Below are positions 23,958 to 34,111 of a DNA stretch of 64,000 nucleotides, piece after piece. The translations under genes and the position numbers were made by a program. Origin of the DNA: Palsa-465 sp963800475 (GTDB taxonomy: Bacteria; Actinomycetota; Thermoleophilia; Solirubrobacterales; Solirubrobacteraceae); the NCBI GenBank assembly GCA_963800475.1, contig CAWDAZ010000001.1:496001-560000 (forward strand), written 5' to 3'. Under the pieces are notes generated by a model that saw only the letters and a program-made list of their open reading frames with translations, did no database searches and had not been told where the DNA came from. Every line of letters begins with the position of its first letter. The first letter of the stretch is position 1.

Positions 23958-26204
23958 CTAGGCCGGGACCGGCTCTCGGACGGGCGCGACCTCGACCGGG
24001 ATCCCGTTCAGGACCGCGTTCCCCGACAGTGCGTCGAGCAGCCCCTCGTCGGCCACCAGGTTGCTGTTCGCGCCCGGGTGCGCTGACGCGACCCGCTGCT
24101 CGGTTCCGGCCACGTCGTGGCCCCAGCCGTGGGGGAGGCTGCACACGCCGGGCATCACCGTGTCGGTGATCTCGACGGTCGCAACCACCGTTCCCGCGCG
24201 CGAGCTCAGCTCGGCGTGCTCGCCGTCCGCGAGGCCGCGGCGCTCGGCGTCGTCGGGGTGCAGCTGCAGCGTGCACCGCTCCTTGCCCTTCACGAGCACC
24301 GGCAGGTTGTGCATCCACGAGTTGTTGGAGCGCAGGTGGCGTCGCCCGACCAGCACCAGGTCCCCGTTGGGGGTGCGCTCCAGCGCGCCGCGCAGCCGCT
24401 CCACATCGGCGACGATCGGCGCGGGGGCGAGCTCGATCGTCCCGCTCGCGGTGCGGAGCGCGTCCGGGAGCCGCGGCTCGAGTGGTCCGAGGTCGATCCC
24501 GTGCGGAGCCTGCTCGAGCTGCTCGAGCGTCAGCCGGTACGGCCCGGCTCGGAGCATCAGGTCGAGCAGCCGCTCGGGGCCGACTCGCGGCTCGAGCGTG
24601 GCCAGCGCCTCGTCGACGGAGCGCCCGCTGAACGGGGAGCCGTCGGTCTTCGTCTCACGCTCGATCGCGGCCCGCGCGACCTGCTCGTCGATCACGGCGA
24701 CGTCGGCGTTCGGGCCGAGCCCCGCTGCGATCCCGGTCAGCCGCAGCAGCGTCACCCATTCGTCCGGCAGCTCCGGCTCGGGCGGCAGCACGGGGGGTGA
24801 GTAGTTGGCGACGTTCCGGACCGCGAACAGGTACAGCGCGAGGTCGTAGTGCGAGCGGCGCAGCGGCGACGGGGCGGGCAGGATCACGTCGGCGTGCCGG
24901 GTCGTCTCGTTGACGTACACGTCGATCGCAACCATCAGCTCGAGCTGCTCGAGTGCGGCGTCGAGCCGGCCGCTGTTGGGCGTCGAGACGGCCGGGTTGC
25001 CGCTGATCGTGATCAGCGCCTTGATCCGGCCCTCGCCGGGCGTGTCGATCTCCTCGGCGAGGCACGCCGCCGGGAACTCGCTGAACACCTCGTCGAGGCC
25101 CCGGACGCGGCTCTGCCAGCGGCCGAAGCGCGCGCCGCGCCCCTTGCCCGGAGCCCCCGTGGCGTTCGCGTGGCCGGCGGCGCCCAGCGGGAACATCGCG
25201 CCGCCCTCACTGTCGAGGTTGCCGGTCAGGAAGTTGAGCACGTCGACCAGCCAGCTCGCGAGCGTTCCGAACTCCTGGGTGCAGGTGCCGATCCGCCCGT
25301 ACACGGCGGCGGACGGCGCGGCGGCGAGCTCACGGGCGATCCGGCGAATGTCGTCCGCGTCGATCCCGGTCGCGGACGCGGCGGCCTCCGGGGTGAACGG
25401 AGCGGCCAGCCGCTCGACATCGTCGAGACCCGACGCGATCTCCGTCAGCCTCGCGCCGGGGTCGGCAAGCCCCTCCTCGAACAGCACGTTCGCGAGCGCG
25501 AACAGGAAGTGGGCATCGGTGCCGGGACGGATGAAGTGGTGCTCGTCTGCCTCCTCCGCGGTCCGCGTGCGGCGCGGGTCGATCACGACCAGCTTGCCCC
25601 CGCGGGCGCGGATCGCGCGCAGCCTGCCGCGCGTATCGGGCGAGGTCATCAGGCTGCCGTTCGATTGCAGCGGGTTGGCGCCGAGCATCAGCAGGTAGTC
25701 GGTCCGGTCGAGGTCGGGAACCGCGACGGTCGTGCCGGTGCCGAACATCAGCGCGCTCGCCATCTGCTTGGGGAACTGGTCGACGGTGCTCGCCGAGTAG
25801 TTGTTGCGGGTGCCGAGCGCCCTGATCAGCACCCTCCCGTACAACAGGTTCGAGAGGTTGTGGGCGCTCGGATTGCCCAAATACACCGCGGCCGCGTTGC
25901 GGTCGCCGGCAAGGATCGGGGACAGGCGCTCGTCGATCAGCGCGAACGCCTCGTCCCAGCTCGCGGGCGCGAAGCTCCCATCCGGCTGCCGGATCAGGGG
26001 CGTGCGAACCCGGTCGGGGTCATCGTGGAGCTCCTTCAGCGCGAATCCCTTCGGGCAGATGAAGCCGTGGCTGAACACGTCGTCCTTGTCGCCGCGGATC
26101 GATTCGACCCGCTCGCCGTCGAGCGTGATCTCGAGCCCGCAGGTCGCCTCGCACAGCGGGCAGGTGCGGTACTCGGTGCGGTGACCGTTCCCGGAGACGG
26201 ACAT
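23958..26204 (-). CDS. Molybdopterin oxidoreductase, formate dehydrogenase/nitrate reductase-like (748 aa)
   Basis: Cytoplasmic-looking member of the DMSO-reductase superfamily (no Tat signal). The ATG at 26204 follows an AGAGG site. The N-terminal 4Fe-4S motif is complete (CPLCEATC, later FICPKG). Further landmarks: MLGANPLQSNGSLM, VVIDPRRTRTAEEADEH, GNPAVSTPNSGR, IDVYVNETTRHADVILPAP and a C-terminal molydopterin-dinucleotide-binding domain (LVLVGRRHLRSNNSWMHN, GVCSLPHGWGH). At the usual Mo-ligand position (Cys or SeCys in formate dehydrogenases) the sequence reads STVDQFPK, so Asp may be the ligand; this alignment was made by eye. Substrate unknown; no electron-transfer subunit is adjacent. 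Confidence 0.85.
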   Translation of the reverse strand: MSVSGNGHRTEYRTCPLCEATCGLEITLDGERVESIRGDKDDVFSHGFICPKGFALKELHDDPDRVRTPLIRQPDGSFAPASWDEAFALIDERLSPILAGDRNAAAVYLGNPSAHNLSNLLYGRVLIRALGTRNNYSASTVDQFPKQMASALMFGTGTTVAVPDLDRTDYLLMLGANPLQSNGSLMTSPDTRGRLRAIRARGGKLVVIDPRRTRTAEEADEHHFIRPGTDAHFLFALANVLFEEGLADPGARLTEIASGLDDVERLAAPFTPEAAASATGIDADDIRRIARELAAAPSAAVYGRIGTCTQEFGTLASWLVDVLNFLTGNLDSEGGAMFPLGAAGHANATGAPGKGRGARFGRWQSRVRGLDEVFSEFPAACLAEEIDTPGEGRIKALITISGNPAVSTPNSGRLDAALEQLELMVAIDVYVNETTRHADVILPAPSPLRRSHYDLALYLFAVRNVANYSPPVLPPEPELPDEWVTLLRLTGIAAGLGPNADVAVIDEQVARAAIERETKTDGSPFSGRSVDEALATLEPRVGPERLLDLMLRAGPYRLTLEQLEQAPHGIDLGPLEPRLPDALRTASGTIELAPAPIVADVERLRGALERTPNGDLVLVGRRHLRSNNSWMHNLPVLVKGKERCTLQLHPDDAERRGLADGEHAELSSRAGTVVATVEITDTVMPGVCSLPHGWGHDVAGTEQRVASAHPGANSNLVADEGLLDALSGNAVLNGIPVEVAPVREPVPA

Positions 26205-26293
26205 GACCTCTGGGAACACTACTGTTCCCGCTCGGTTGGCTCGACTACCTGAGACGTAATCGTGCCCCTCGCCCGGAAGCAGGGGGTGCCAAA

Positions 26294-26761
26294 GTGAGGC
26301 GGCGCGTCGCCGTGCTGGCGGACTGGCTGATCGCGATCGGTGCTGCCAGCCTGTTCGTGTCGCTGTTCCTGACCTGGAGCCAGCAGTTCTCGCCGGCGCT
26401 GCTCGCGCTGCCCGGGTCCCGCGTCGGGCTCCGCGGCGTCCCGGCCGATCCGACCGCGTGGCAGGTGTACGCGAGCGCCGACGTGGTGCTGGCGCTGCTG
26501 GCCGTCGCGCTCGGGCTGGTCGCACTGCTCGGGGCGAGGCGGTCCCGGCTGGTGATCGTCCCGTTCGTGGGGGTGGCGGTCGCGTTTGTCCTGCACGCGA
26601 TGACCTCGCCGCCGACCAACGGCGTCAGGCTCGTCAATCCGGCGGTCGTCGTCCCCGATTACCTGCACATTTCATCAACCGCCGGGGTGGGGGAGACGGT
26701 CGCGCTGGCGGCGCTCGGGGTGGCGCTCGTCGGGATCGTGGCGTCCGTGCTGGCCGAGTGA
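26294..26761 (+). CDS. Four-helix membrane protein (155 aa)
   Basis: The GTG start follows a purine-rich AGCAGGGGG. Four hydrophobic helices are clear (LADWLIAIGAASLFVSLFL, ADVVLALLAVALGLVALLG, LVIVPFVGVAVAFVLHAM, VALAALGVALVGIVASVLA) with an external loop after the first containing TWSQQF. No domain family recognised. It lies 24 bp before uvrC and could be its operon leader. Confidence 0.65.
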   Translation: MRRRVAVLADWLIAIGAASLFVSLFLTWSQQFSPALLALPGSRVGLRGVPADPTAWQVYASADVVLALLAVALGLVALLGARRSRLVIVPFVGVAVAFVLHAMTSPPTNGVRLVNPAVVVPDYLHISSTAGVGETVALAALGVALVGIVASVLAE

Positions 26762-26785
26762 CGGAGGCGCCTATCCTCGAAGTCG

Positions 26786-28666
26786 ATGTCGATCACCCCC
26801 GCCGATAGGCGCCGCGAGCTCCCGGACGAGCCCGGCGTGTACCTGTTCCGCGACGCCCGCGGGAAGGTGCTGTACGTCGGCAAGGCGAACTCGATCCGCA
26901 AGCGTGTTGCGTCGCATTTCTCCAATCCGTCGACGCGGGGCGGCGGCGACCTCATCGAGCTGATCGACCACATCGAGGCGCTGGTCGTCCACACCGAGGC
27001 CGAGGCGCTGCTCGCCGAGCAGAACTTCATCAAGCAGTACAAGCCGCGCTTCAACATCCGGCTGCGAGATGACAAGAGCTACCCCTATATCGCCATCTCG
27101 CTGGATGAGCCGTTCCCGCGCGTGTACTTCACCCGCGAGCGCCACCGGCGCGACCGCGCCTACTTCGGCCCGTACTCGAACGCCAAGCGGGTCCGTTCGA
27201 CCCTCGAGGTGCTCGGCAAGGTGTTCATGTTCCGGTCCTGCGAGGGGCCCGAGCCCGGACGCCGCTCGGGGTCGCCGTGCCTGGATTACTACATCAAGCG
27301 GTGCGAGGCCCCGTGCGTCGGCTACGTGAGCCGCGCGCAGTACCGCAACTCGATCGACGGGGTGATCGACTTCCTGTCGGGCCGCTACCGGGAGATCGAG
27401 CGTGAGCTCGAGCAGTCGATGCGCGCCGCCGCGGATGAGCAGCGGTTCGAGGATGCCGCCCGCGAGCGCAACCGGCTGCGGGCGGTGCGCTCGCTGCTCG
27501 AGCGCCAGCGGGTCGCGCACGAGACCGGGACCCTCGATGCGATCGCGGTCGCGGTCTCAGAAGGGGAGGCCAACGCGCAGGTGTTCCAGGTTCGCGACGG
27601 CGTCCTGTCCGACCGCCAGAGCTTCTACCTCGACAACGCCGCCGGCGGCGGGGTGGCCGAGGTCGCCGAGGCGTTCATCCTCCAGTACTACGCGAGCGCG
27701 ATGATGGTGCCGCCGCTGCTCGTCGTGCAGCGTGAGCTGGGCCCGTCCCCGGCGTTGGCGGAGGCGTTGGCGGAGCGGCGCGGTGGGTCGGTCGAGATCC
27801 GAGCCGCCGAGCGCGGCGACAAGCGGCGGATCCTCGAGCTGGCCGAGCGCAACGCACGGTTGGCGTTGGACCAGGAGAAGCTCCGCTCCGAGCGCCGGCG
27901 CCAGCAGCGGGTCGAGGCGTTGGATGGGTTGCAGGCGGCTTTGGGGCTCGACACGATCCCGCTGCGGATCGAGTGCTTCGACATCTCGACGCTGATGGGG
28001 ACCAACACGGTCGCCTCGATGGTGGTATTCGAGAGCGGGGCGGCGAAGAAGTCCGACTACCGGCGCTTCAAGGTCTGGGGGTCAGAGAACGGCAACGGGG
28101 ACGGGGCGGTCGGAGTGCCGGACGACTTCGCCGCGATGGAGGAGGTGCTCGGCCGGCGGATGGCACGGTGGGAGCAGCAGCGCGAGGTCTCGCCGCACGA
28201 CAAGGCCTATGACCCCTCGTTCGCCGCGCTGCCGAACCTGATCGTGATCGACGGCGGCAAGGGCCAGCTGTCGGCGGGCCTGCGCGCCCTGCAGCCGTTC
28301 CGCGACCGCGGCGTGCTGGTCGTGTCGCTGGCGAAGCGGATCGAGGAGGTGTTCATCCCGGGGCGCGCGGCGCCGCTCGCGCTCGCCCACGACACGCCCG
28401 AGCTGCAGCTGCTGCAACGCGTCCGCGACGAGGCGCACCGGTTCGCGATCACCCACCACCGGATCCGGCGCGACAAGGAGATGACCGCCTCGATCCTCGA
28501 TTCGCTACCGGGAGTCGGTCCGGCCCGCAAGCGCGCGCTGCTGACCCACTTCGGCTCGCCCGACGCGATCCTGGCCGCTTCGCGCGAGGAACTCGAGGCG
28601 GTGCCGGGGCTGTCGGGCAAGCTCGCGGGGCGCGTGTACCGCGAGCTGCACCGGACCGGCGTCTAG
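26786..28666 (+). CDS. uvrC: Excinuclease ABC subunit C
   Basis: Nucleotide-excision repair endonuclease that makes both incisions in the UvrB-DNA complex. Domains in order: GIY-YIG nuclease (residues about 12-95; GVYLFRDARGKVLYVGKA, RKRVASHF), Cys-rich segment (RSCEGPEPGRRSG...CLDYYIKRCEAPC), UVR/UvrB-binding motif near 200-240 (DEQRFEDAARERNRLRAV), RNase H-like 5'-incision domain (RIECFDISTLMGTNTVASMV, LIVIDGGKGQL) and tandem helix-hairpin-helix at the C-terminus (LPGVGPARKRALLTHFG, VPGLSGKLAGRV). Full length at 626 residues. Its stop interlocks at CTAG with the convergent DUF559 remnant. Confidence 0.97.
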   Translation: MSITPADRRRELPDEPGVYLFRDARGKVLYVGKANSIRKRVASHFSNPSTRGGGDLIELIDHIEALVVHTEAEALLAEQNFIKQYKPRFNIRLRDDKSYPYIAISLDEPFPRVYFTRERHRRDRAYFGPYSNAKRVRSTLEVLGKVFMFRSCEGPEPGRRSGSPCLDYYIKRCEAPCVGYVSRAQYRNSIDGVIDFLSGRYREIERELEQSMRAAADEQRFEDAARERNRLRAVRSLLERQRVAHETGTLDAIAVAVSEGEANAQVFQVRDGVLSDRQSFYLDNAAGGGVAEVAEAFILQYYASAMMVPPLLVVQRELGPSPALAEALAERRGGSVEIRAAERGDKRRILELAERNARLALDQEKLRSERRRQQRVEALDGLQAALGLDTIPLRIECFDISTLMGTNTVASMVVFESGAAKKSDYRRFKVWGSENGNGDGAVGVPDDFAAMEEVLGRRMARWEQQREVSPHDKAYDPSFAALPNLIVIDGGKGQLSAGLRALQPFRDRGVLVVSLAKRIEEVFIPGRAAPLALAHDTPELQLLQRVRDEAHRFAITHHRIRRDKEMTASILDSLPGVGPARKRALLTHFGSPDAILAASREELEAVPGLSGKLAGRVYRELHRTGV

Positions 28667-28941
28667 GCGCCGCTGCGCAGGCGCGTGAGGTCGGCGACGA
28701 CTTCGACGCGCTGCTCGAGCTGCTCGCCGGCGTAGCGGACCGGGGTCAATCCCGCTCCTCTGAGCGCGAGCTCCTGACGGCGGTCGCGCTTCAGCTGCGC
28801 GGGTGTGTGGTGGTTTCCGTGGCCGTCGAGCTCGACGGCGATTCGCTCCCCGCGCCACAGCGCGTCGACCTCCCAGCCGCCGACGCGTACGTTGACCTCG
28901 GGCGGCGGCCAGCCCTCGGACTCGCAGATCTCGAGGAACAT
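28663..28941 (-). pseudogene. DUF559 (Vsr-like nuclease fold) C-terminal fragment
   Basis: From the only possible start after the upstream gene (ATG at 28941) 92 residues match the end of DUF559 proteins, a restriction/Vsr-endonuclease-like fold: VNVRVGGWEVDALWRGER, IAVELDGHGNHHTPAQLKRD, RRQELALRGAGLTPVRYAGEQL. The similarity continues upstream of the start (SSTKSRLERMF) and stops abruptly at the end of the GH79-like gene, so the usual about 200-residue N-terminal part is absent. It is read as a truncated gene; a surviving mini-nuclease cannot be excluded because acidic residues of the fold (E/D in EVDAL and VELDG) remain. Confidence 0.6.
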
Positions 28942-28991
28942 CCGCTCGAGGCGGCTCTTGGTCGACGACGGTCTGGGGAACGGTGGTGGAA

Positions 28992-30515
28992 CTACTGCGT
29001 CAACAGAGCGGCGCTCGCGGGCGGGAGCGTGACCGTGTAGCTGCCGAGCACCGGCGAGACGGTCTCGGTGTGCGGCGAGGGGAGTGCGCCAGTGGTCGTG
29101 TCGTCGCCGAAGCTCTGGCCGCCGAGCGACACGCCGTCCGTCGAGTCCACCGCCGGGGCCTCGAGGCGCTCGAGGTGCGCGTTCGAGCTGAACCCGGGGA
29201 CCTGCAGCTGGACAGTCGCGGCGTTCGCCGGGTCCTTGTTGATCAGCACAACATGTGTCTGGAAGTCGTTCGAGCGGGTCGCCCACACCTTCACGGGGCC
29301 GCTCGCGTTCATGCTGACCGGGAGCAGCTGGGCGCCGGGCGGGAACGACTGCGCGAACATCAGCATCCCGTAGTACTCGGGGTGCACGAACGCCTCCCAG
29401 CCCGCGGAGGTGTGCTGGAAGGTGAACAGCTCGTATGCCGCGCCGGGGAGCGAGTGCACGTTGACTCCGTCGACCCCGACCGAGGCGAGGTTGTAGAGCG
29501 TGTCGAGCACCCACAGCGCGGACGCGAACGTGTCGCTGACGCCCTTCTTGCCCGAGCAGGAGGCCGAGTTCATCTCGTCGACGCGGAAGTCGAGGCCTCG
29601 GTTGTGGGCAGCAGTCACGTACGGGGCGACGGCCTGAGCGACGCCGGCGGACGAACGGTCGGCGAGCAGGTTCGGGATCGTCGGGTAGCCCGGGTCATTG
29701 GTGTCGCTGAGGCATGCCCGCAGCGGATAGCGGTGCAGCGTCAGCAGCTTCAGCCCTCGCTCGGCTCCCATGAACCGCGACAGTCCGGACAGCCACGTGA
29801 GCTCGGCGAACGCGGGGCCGGTCACCGGGAACGAGGGAAGCGCGGCACGCCACTTCGTGAACTGCGTGATGAACCGGCCGAGGTTCCAGTTGTGGCCGCG
29901 CGCGAAGAACACCCGGCCGCGGCGGTCTCGGTACCACGGGAAGATCCCGTACACGTCCGGCTCGTTGCCGATCTCGAATGCCTGGATCGAGTTGCGGCCG
30001 ACGCCGGCGAGCAGCGAGCGCGCCTCGGTCGCCGCCACGGCGGGGCGGCCGCCGGCGAGGTTGACGCCCATGATCATCCGCGTGCCGAGCGCCGTCGCGA
30101 GCGCGCGGGTGGTCCGCATCCAGCCGTTGTTGAGCACGTAGGTGATCCCTCCGGGCGGGACCTGGCCGCGCATCGGCCACCAGGTCTTGTCGGCGCTGTT
30201 GCCGCCGATCCGCAGCACCGAGTTCTGCCCACCGGGAGCGAGGTTCCGGAGCAGCTGGATCAGCACCGGGTTGACGTGGTCGGGGTCGCGGCCGGTGTAC
30301 GCGTGCAGCGCCCCGTACTCGAGCGACACGCCGGTGAACCCTTGGGGCATCGACTGCCCGGAGCCATTCGAGCCGACGGTCGCCGTGTACGAAGGATCGG
30401 CCGCCCTCGCACCCGCCGAATCGGCATCGATGTCGCCGAGTACGGCCACCGCCGCGGCGAGCAGCGAGGCCGTGAAGGCGGCGAGAAGGCAAGCCCTAAC
30501 GCGATCGCGCCTCAC
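28992..30515 (-). CDS. Secreted GH79-like glycoside hydrolase (507 aa)
   Basis: A signal/anchor segment (basic RRDRVRAC, then LLAAFTASLLAAAVAVLG) is followed by a clan GH-A (beta/alpha)8 barrel. Landmarks: SVLRIGGNSADKTWW near residue 100, acid/base in FEIGNEPDVYG near 188, nucleophile candidate in FRVDEMNSASCSG near 315, then a C-terminal beta domain (VVLINKDPANAATVQLQV) as in GH79 glucuronidases. Substrate is likely a uronic-acid or related polysaccharide, by family only. It interrupts the common actinobacterial order uvrC-rapZ and abuts a truncated DUF559 gene. The start lies about 40 bp from divergent rapZ. Confidence 0.75.
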   Translation of the reverse strand: MRRDRVRACLLAAFTASLLAAAVAVLGDIDADSAGARAADPSYTATVGSNGSGQSMPQGFTGVSLEYGALHAYTGRDPDHVNPVLIQLLRNLAPGGQNSVLRIGGNSADKTWWPMRGQVPPGGITYVLNNGWMRTTRALATALGTRMIMGVNLAGGRPAVAATEARSLLAGVGRNSIQAFEIGNEPDVYGIFPWYRDRRGRVFFARGHNWNLGRFITQFTKWRAALPSFPVTGPAFAELTWLSGLSRFMGAERGLKLLTLHRYPLRACLSDTNDPGYPTIPNLLADRSSAGVAQAVAPYVTAAHNRGLDFRVDEMNSASCSGKKGVSDTFASALWVLDTLYNLASVGVDGVNVHSLPGAAYELFTFQHTSAGWEAFVHPEYYGMLMFAQSFPPGAQLLPVSMNASGPVKVWATRSNDFQTHVVLINKDPANAATVQLQVPGFSSNAHLERLEAPAVDSTDGVSLGGQSFGDDTTTGALPSPHTETVSPVLGSYTVTLPPASAALLTQ

Positions 30516-30555
30516 CTGACGATCCTGTCACACCTCGCTCGTAAGCTTTGAGTAC

Positions 30556-31479
30556 ATGCAAGCGTCGGACGCCGAGCAGCTGGTTGGAGAGACGGTCGAG
30601 CTCGGGTCCGCGCTCACCGATCTGGTGATCATCACGGGGCTGTCCGGGGCGGGCAAATCGACCGCGATGGCGGTGTTCGAGGACGAGGGCTATTTCTGCG
30701 TCGACAACCTCCCCTCGGAGATGATCCGCTCGCTCGTCGAGCTGTTCATGCACAAGGGCTCCAAGGTCGAGCGCGCCGCGGTCGTGTCCGACGTCCGCGG
30801 CGGCACCTACTTCGAGGGGATGACCGCGATGCTCGACGACCTCCGCTCTGGCGGGACGCGGTTCCGGGTTCTGTTCCTCGAGGCGGACGAGCAGGCGCTG
30901 CTCACCCGGTACAAGGAGACACGCCGCCGGCACCCGCTGGCGCCGACCGGCAGCGTTGCCGACGGGGTCGCCCGCGAGCGCGACGCGCTCGCGCCGCTCC
31001 GGCGCCGCGCCGACTACGTGATCGACACCAGCGGTCTGACCTCGGCGATGCTCCGCCGCAAGCTGGCCGACGAGCTGTTGCCGACCCGTACCCCGGGCCG
31101 GCTCGCGGTCACGTTCGAGAGCTTCGGATTCAAGTACGGGCCCGCCCGCGACCCCGACCTGCTGTTCGACGTGCGGTTCCTTCCGAACCCACACTACGAG
31201 AAGGACCTGCGCCCACTCACTGGCGACGACCAGCGGATCGTGCAGTTCATCAACCGCGACGGCGCTCTCGACGTCTTCTACGAGCGGCTGTACCCGCTGC
31301 TGGACTACCTGCTGCCGCAATACCTGCAGGAGGGCAAGGCGCATCTGGTGGTGGCGATCGGCTGCACCGGCGGGCGCCATCGGTCGGTCGCGATCGCGGG
31401 TCATCTCGCCGAGCGCTACCGGGACTCGAGCGACTACCTGATCGAGGTGGTCCACCGCGACGTAGAGCGGCCCGTTTGA
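30556..31479 (+). CDS. rapZ: RNase adapter / nucleotide-binding protein RapZ (YvcJ)
   Basis: P-loop protein with Walker A GLSGAGKST near residue 31, a GYFCVDNLP motif after it, VSDVRGGTYFEG, and the C-terminal ligand-binding signature HLVVAIGCTGGRHRSVAIAG near 265. Full length (307 aa). In E. coli RapZ steers glmZ sRNA decay; in Gram-positives it binds nucleotides and its sensory role is less clear. In many actinobacteria rapZ is followed by yvcK and whiA before gap; both are missing here and a VOC-family gene occupies the gap. Confidence 0.95.
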   Translation: MQASDAEQLVGETVELGSALTDLVIITGLSGAGKSTAMAVFEDEGYFCVDNLPSEMIRSLVELFMHKGSKVERAAVVSDVRGGTYFEGMTAMLDDLRSGGTRFRVLFLEADEQALLTRYKETRRRHPLAPTGSVADGVARERDALAPLRRRADYVIDTSGLTSAMLRRKLADELLPTRTPGRLAVTFESFGFKYGPARDPDLLFDVRFLPNPHYEKDLRPLTGDDQRIVQFINRDGALDVFYERLYPLLDYLLPQYLQEGKAHLVVAIGCTGGRHRSVAIAGHLAERYRDSSDYLIEVVHRDVERPV

Positions 31480-31498
31480 GCGCATCCGGGGGCAGCAG

Positions 31499-31861
31499 GT
31501 GATCGACCATGTCGGCTTCGAGGTGTCGGACCTGGCGCGCTCGGCGCGCTTCTACGACGCGGTCTTCGCCGCGCTCGGCGCGCGGCGCATGTACCAGTCC
31601 GAGCATGCGGTCGCGTACGGGATCACCACCCCCGTGGTGTGGATCGTCGTGCGCGGGCGCGCGCCCGGCCCCGGCTACGGGCATCTCGCGCTCGAAGCCA
31701 GCGGCAAGGCGGCCGTCGACGCCGCCCACGCGGCAGGGCTTGGAAACGGCGGCAGCGACGAGGGCAAGCCGGCCCGGCGTCCGGAGTACGGAGCGCGCTG
31801 CTACGCGGGATACATGCGCGATCCGGACGGGTTGCGGGTTGAAGTTGTGTCGCGGCGATAA
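31499..31861 (+). CDS. VOC-family (glyoxalase/bleomycin-resistance fold) protein (120 aa)
   Basis: Single vicinal-oxygen-chelate domain: the N-terminal IDHVGFEVSDLARSARFYDA carries the first metal-ligand His, YGHLALEA the second region, and YMRDPDGLRVEVVSRR ends with the usual Glu ligand. GTG start with a GGCAGCAGG-like site, 19 bp after rapZ, so it is likely cotranscribed with it. Typical substrates are small metabolites or drugs; none can be assigned. Confidence 0.82.
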   Translation: MIDHVGFEVSDLARSARFYDAVFAALGARRMYQSEHAVAYGITTPVVWIVVRGRAPGPGYGHLALEASGKAAVDAAHAAGLGNGGSDEGKPARRPEYGARCYAGYMRDPDGLRVEVVSRR

Positions 31862-31937
31862 CGGCTAGCCTTGGCGCCGTCGACGCGCGGCGGCGGTCGG
31901 CGTTTTTGTCTGCGAACGCCCAGGAGGTGCACCCGAA

Positions 31938-32938
<1,001 letters not shown>

Positions 32939-32942
<4 letters not shown>

Positions 32943-34111
32943 GGACACTCCGGGACCTCGGCGACCTGGAGGGCAAGCGCGTGCTCGTGAGGGTCGACTT
33001 CAACGTTCCGCTCGAAGACGGCCGGGTGACGGACGACACCCGGATCCGCGCCGCGCTGCCGACGATCGCCGAGCTGCGCGAGCGCGGCGCGGCGCTGGTG
33101 ATCGTCTCGCATCTCGGCCGCCCCAAGGACCGGGAGCCGGAACTGTCGATGCGCCCCGTCGCCGACCGCCTCGCCGAGCTGACCGGCGCCGACGTCACGC
33201 TCGCGCCGGGGGTGGTCGGGGAGGAGGTCGAGGCGTTCGCCGCCAACCTCCCGCCCGGCAACATCCTGGTGCTCGAGAACGTCCGCTACGAGCCCGGCGA
33301 GACCAAGAACGCCCCCGAGCTCGCCGCTGGGCTGGCGCGGCTCGCCGACGTGTACGTCGACGACGCGTTCGGCGCCGCCCACCGCGCGCACGCGTCGACC
33401 GAGGGCGTCGCGCGGCTGATCGACGACCACGCCGCCGGGCTCCTGCTCGAGCGGGAGGTGACGACGCTCACGCAATTGCTCGAGCAGCCGGAGCGACCGC
33501 TCGTCGCCGTGCTCGGCGGCGCGAAGGTGTCGGACAAGATCGCGGTGATCGAGCGGTTTCAGGAGCTCGCCGACACGATCCTGATCGGCGGCGCGATGTG
33601 CTTCCCGTTCCTCTCCGCGCAGGGACATTCGATCGGCGACTCGCTGTTCGATCCCGACGATCTGCCGCTGGCCAAGCGCGCTCTGGAGGCCGCAGCCGGC
33701 ACGCGAGCCTCGCTGGAGCTCCCGGTCGACCTCGTGGCTGCCGACCGCTTCGCGCCCGACGCCGAACCGCGCACGCTCGACGGGATCGACGTTCCCGACG
33801 GGCTGATGGGACTCGACATCGGGCCGCGAAGCGCCGACGCGTATGCGCGCGCGATCGCCGGCGCGGGCACCGTGTTCTGGAACGGCCCGATGGGCGCGTT
33901 CGAGCACGAGCCGTTCGCCGCCGGCACGCGCGCGGTCGCCGAGGCGGTCGCAGCCGCGCCCGGCACGACCGTCGTCGGTGGCGGCGACTCGGTCGCAGCG
34001 CTCCAGCGGTTCGGGCTCGCTGACGAGGTCACGCACCTCTCGACCGGCGGCGGCGCGTCGCTCGAGCTGATCGAGGGCAAGCGGCTGCCGGGCGTGGAGG
34101 CGCTGTCGTGA
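32939..34111 (+). CDS. pgk: Phosphoglycerate kinase
   Basis: ATP-forming step of lower glycolysis. The start is a TTG overlapping the gap stop (TTGA), which yields a normal 390-residue protein beginning RTLRDLGDLEGKRVLVRVDF; longer in-frame starts lie inside gap. Motifs: RVLVRVDFNVPLEDG, VIVSHLGRPK, VLENVRYEPGETKN, VDDAFGAAHRAHAS, VAVLGGAKVSDKI, FWNGPMGAFE, VVGGGDSVAAL and HLSTGGGASLELIEG. All substrate- and nucleotide-binding signatures are present. Coupled to tpiA by a GTGA overlap. Confidence 0.97.

Noticed and set aside
24849..26252. 467-codon plus-strand frame opposite the molybdopterin enzyme
   Set aside because: Antisense shadow of a gene with an intact 4Fe-4S and cofactor-binding structure.
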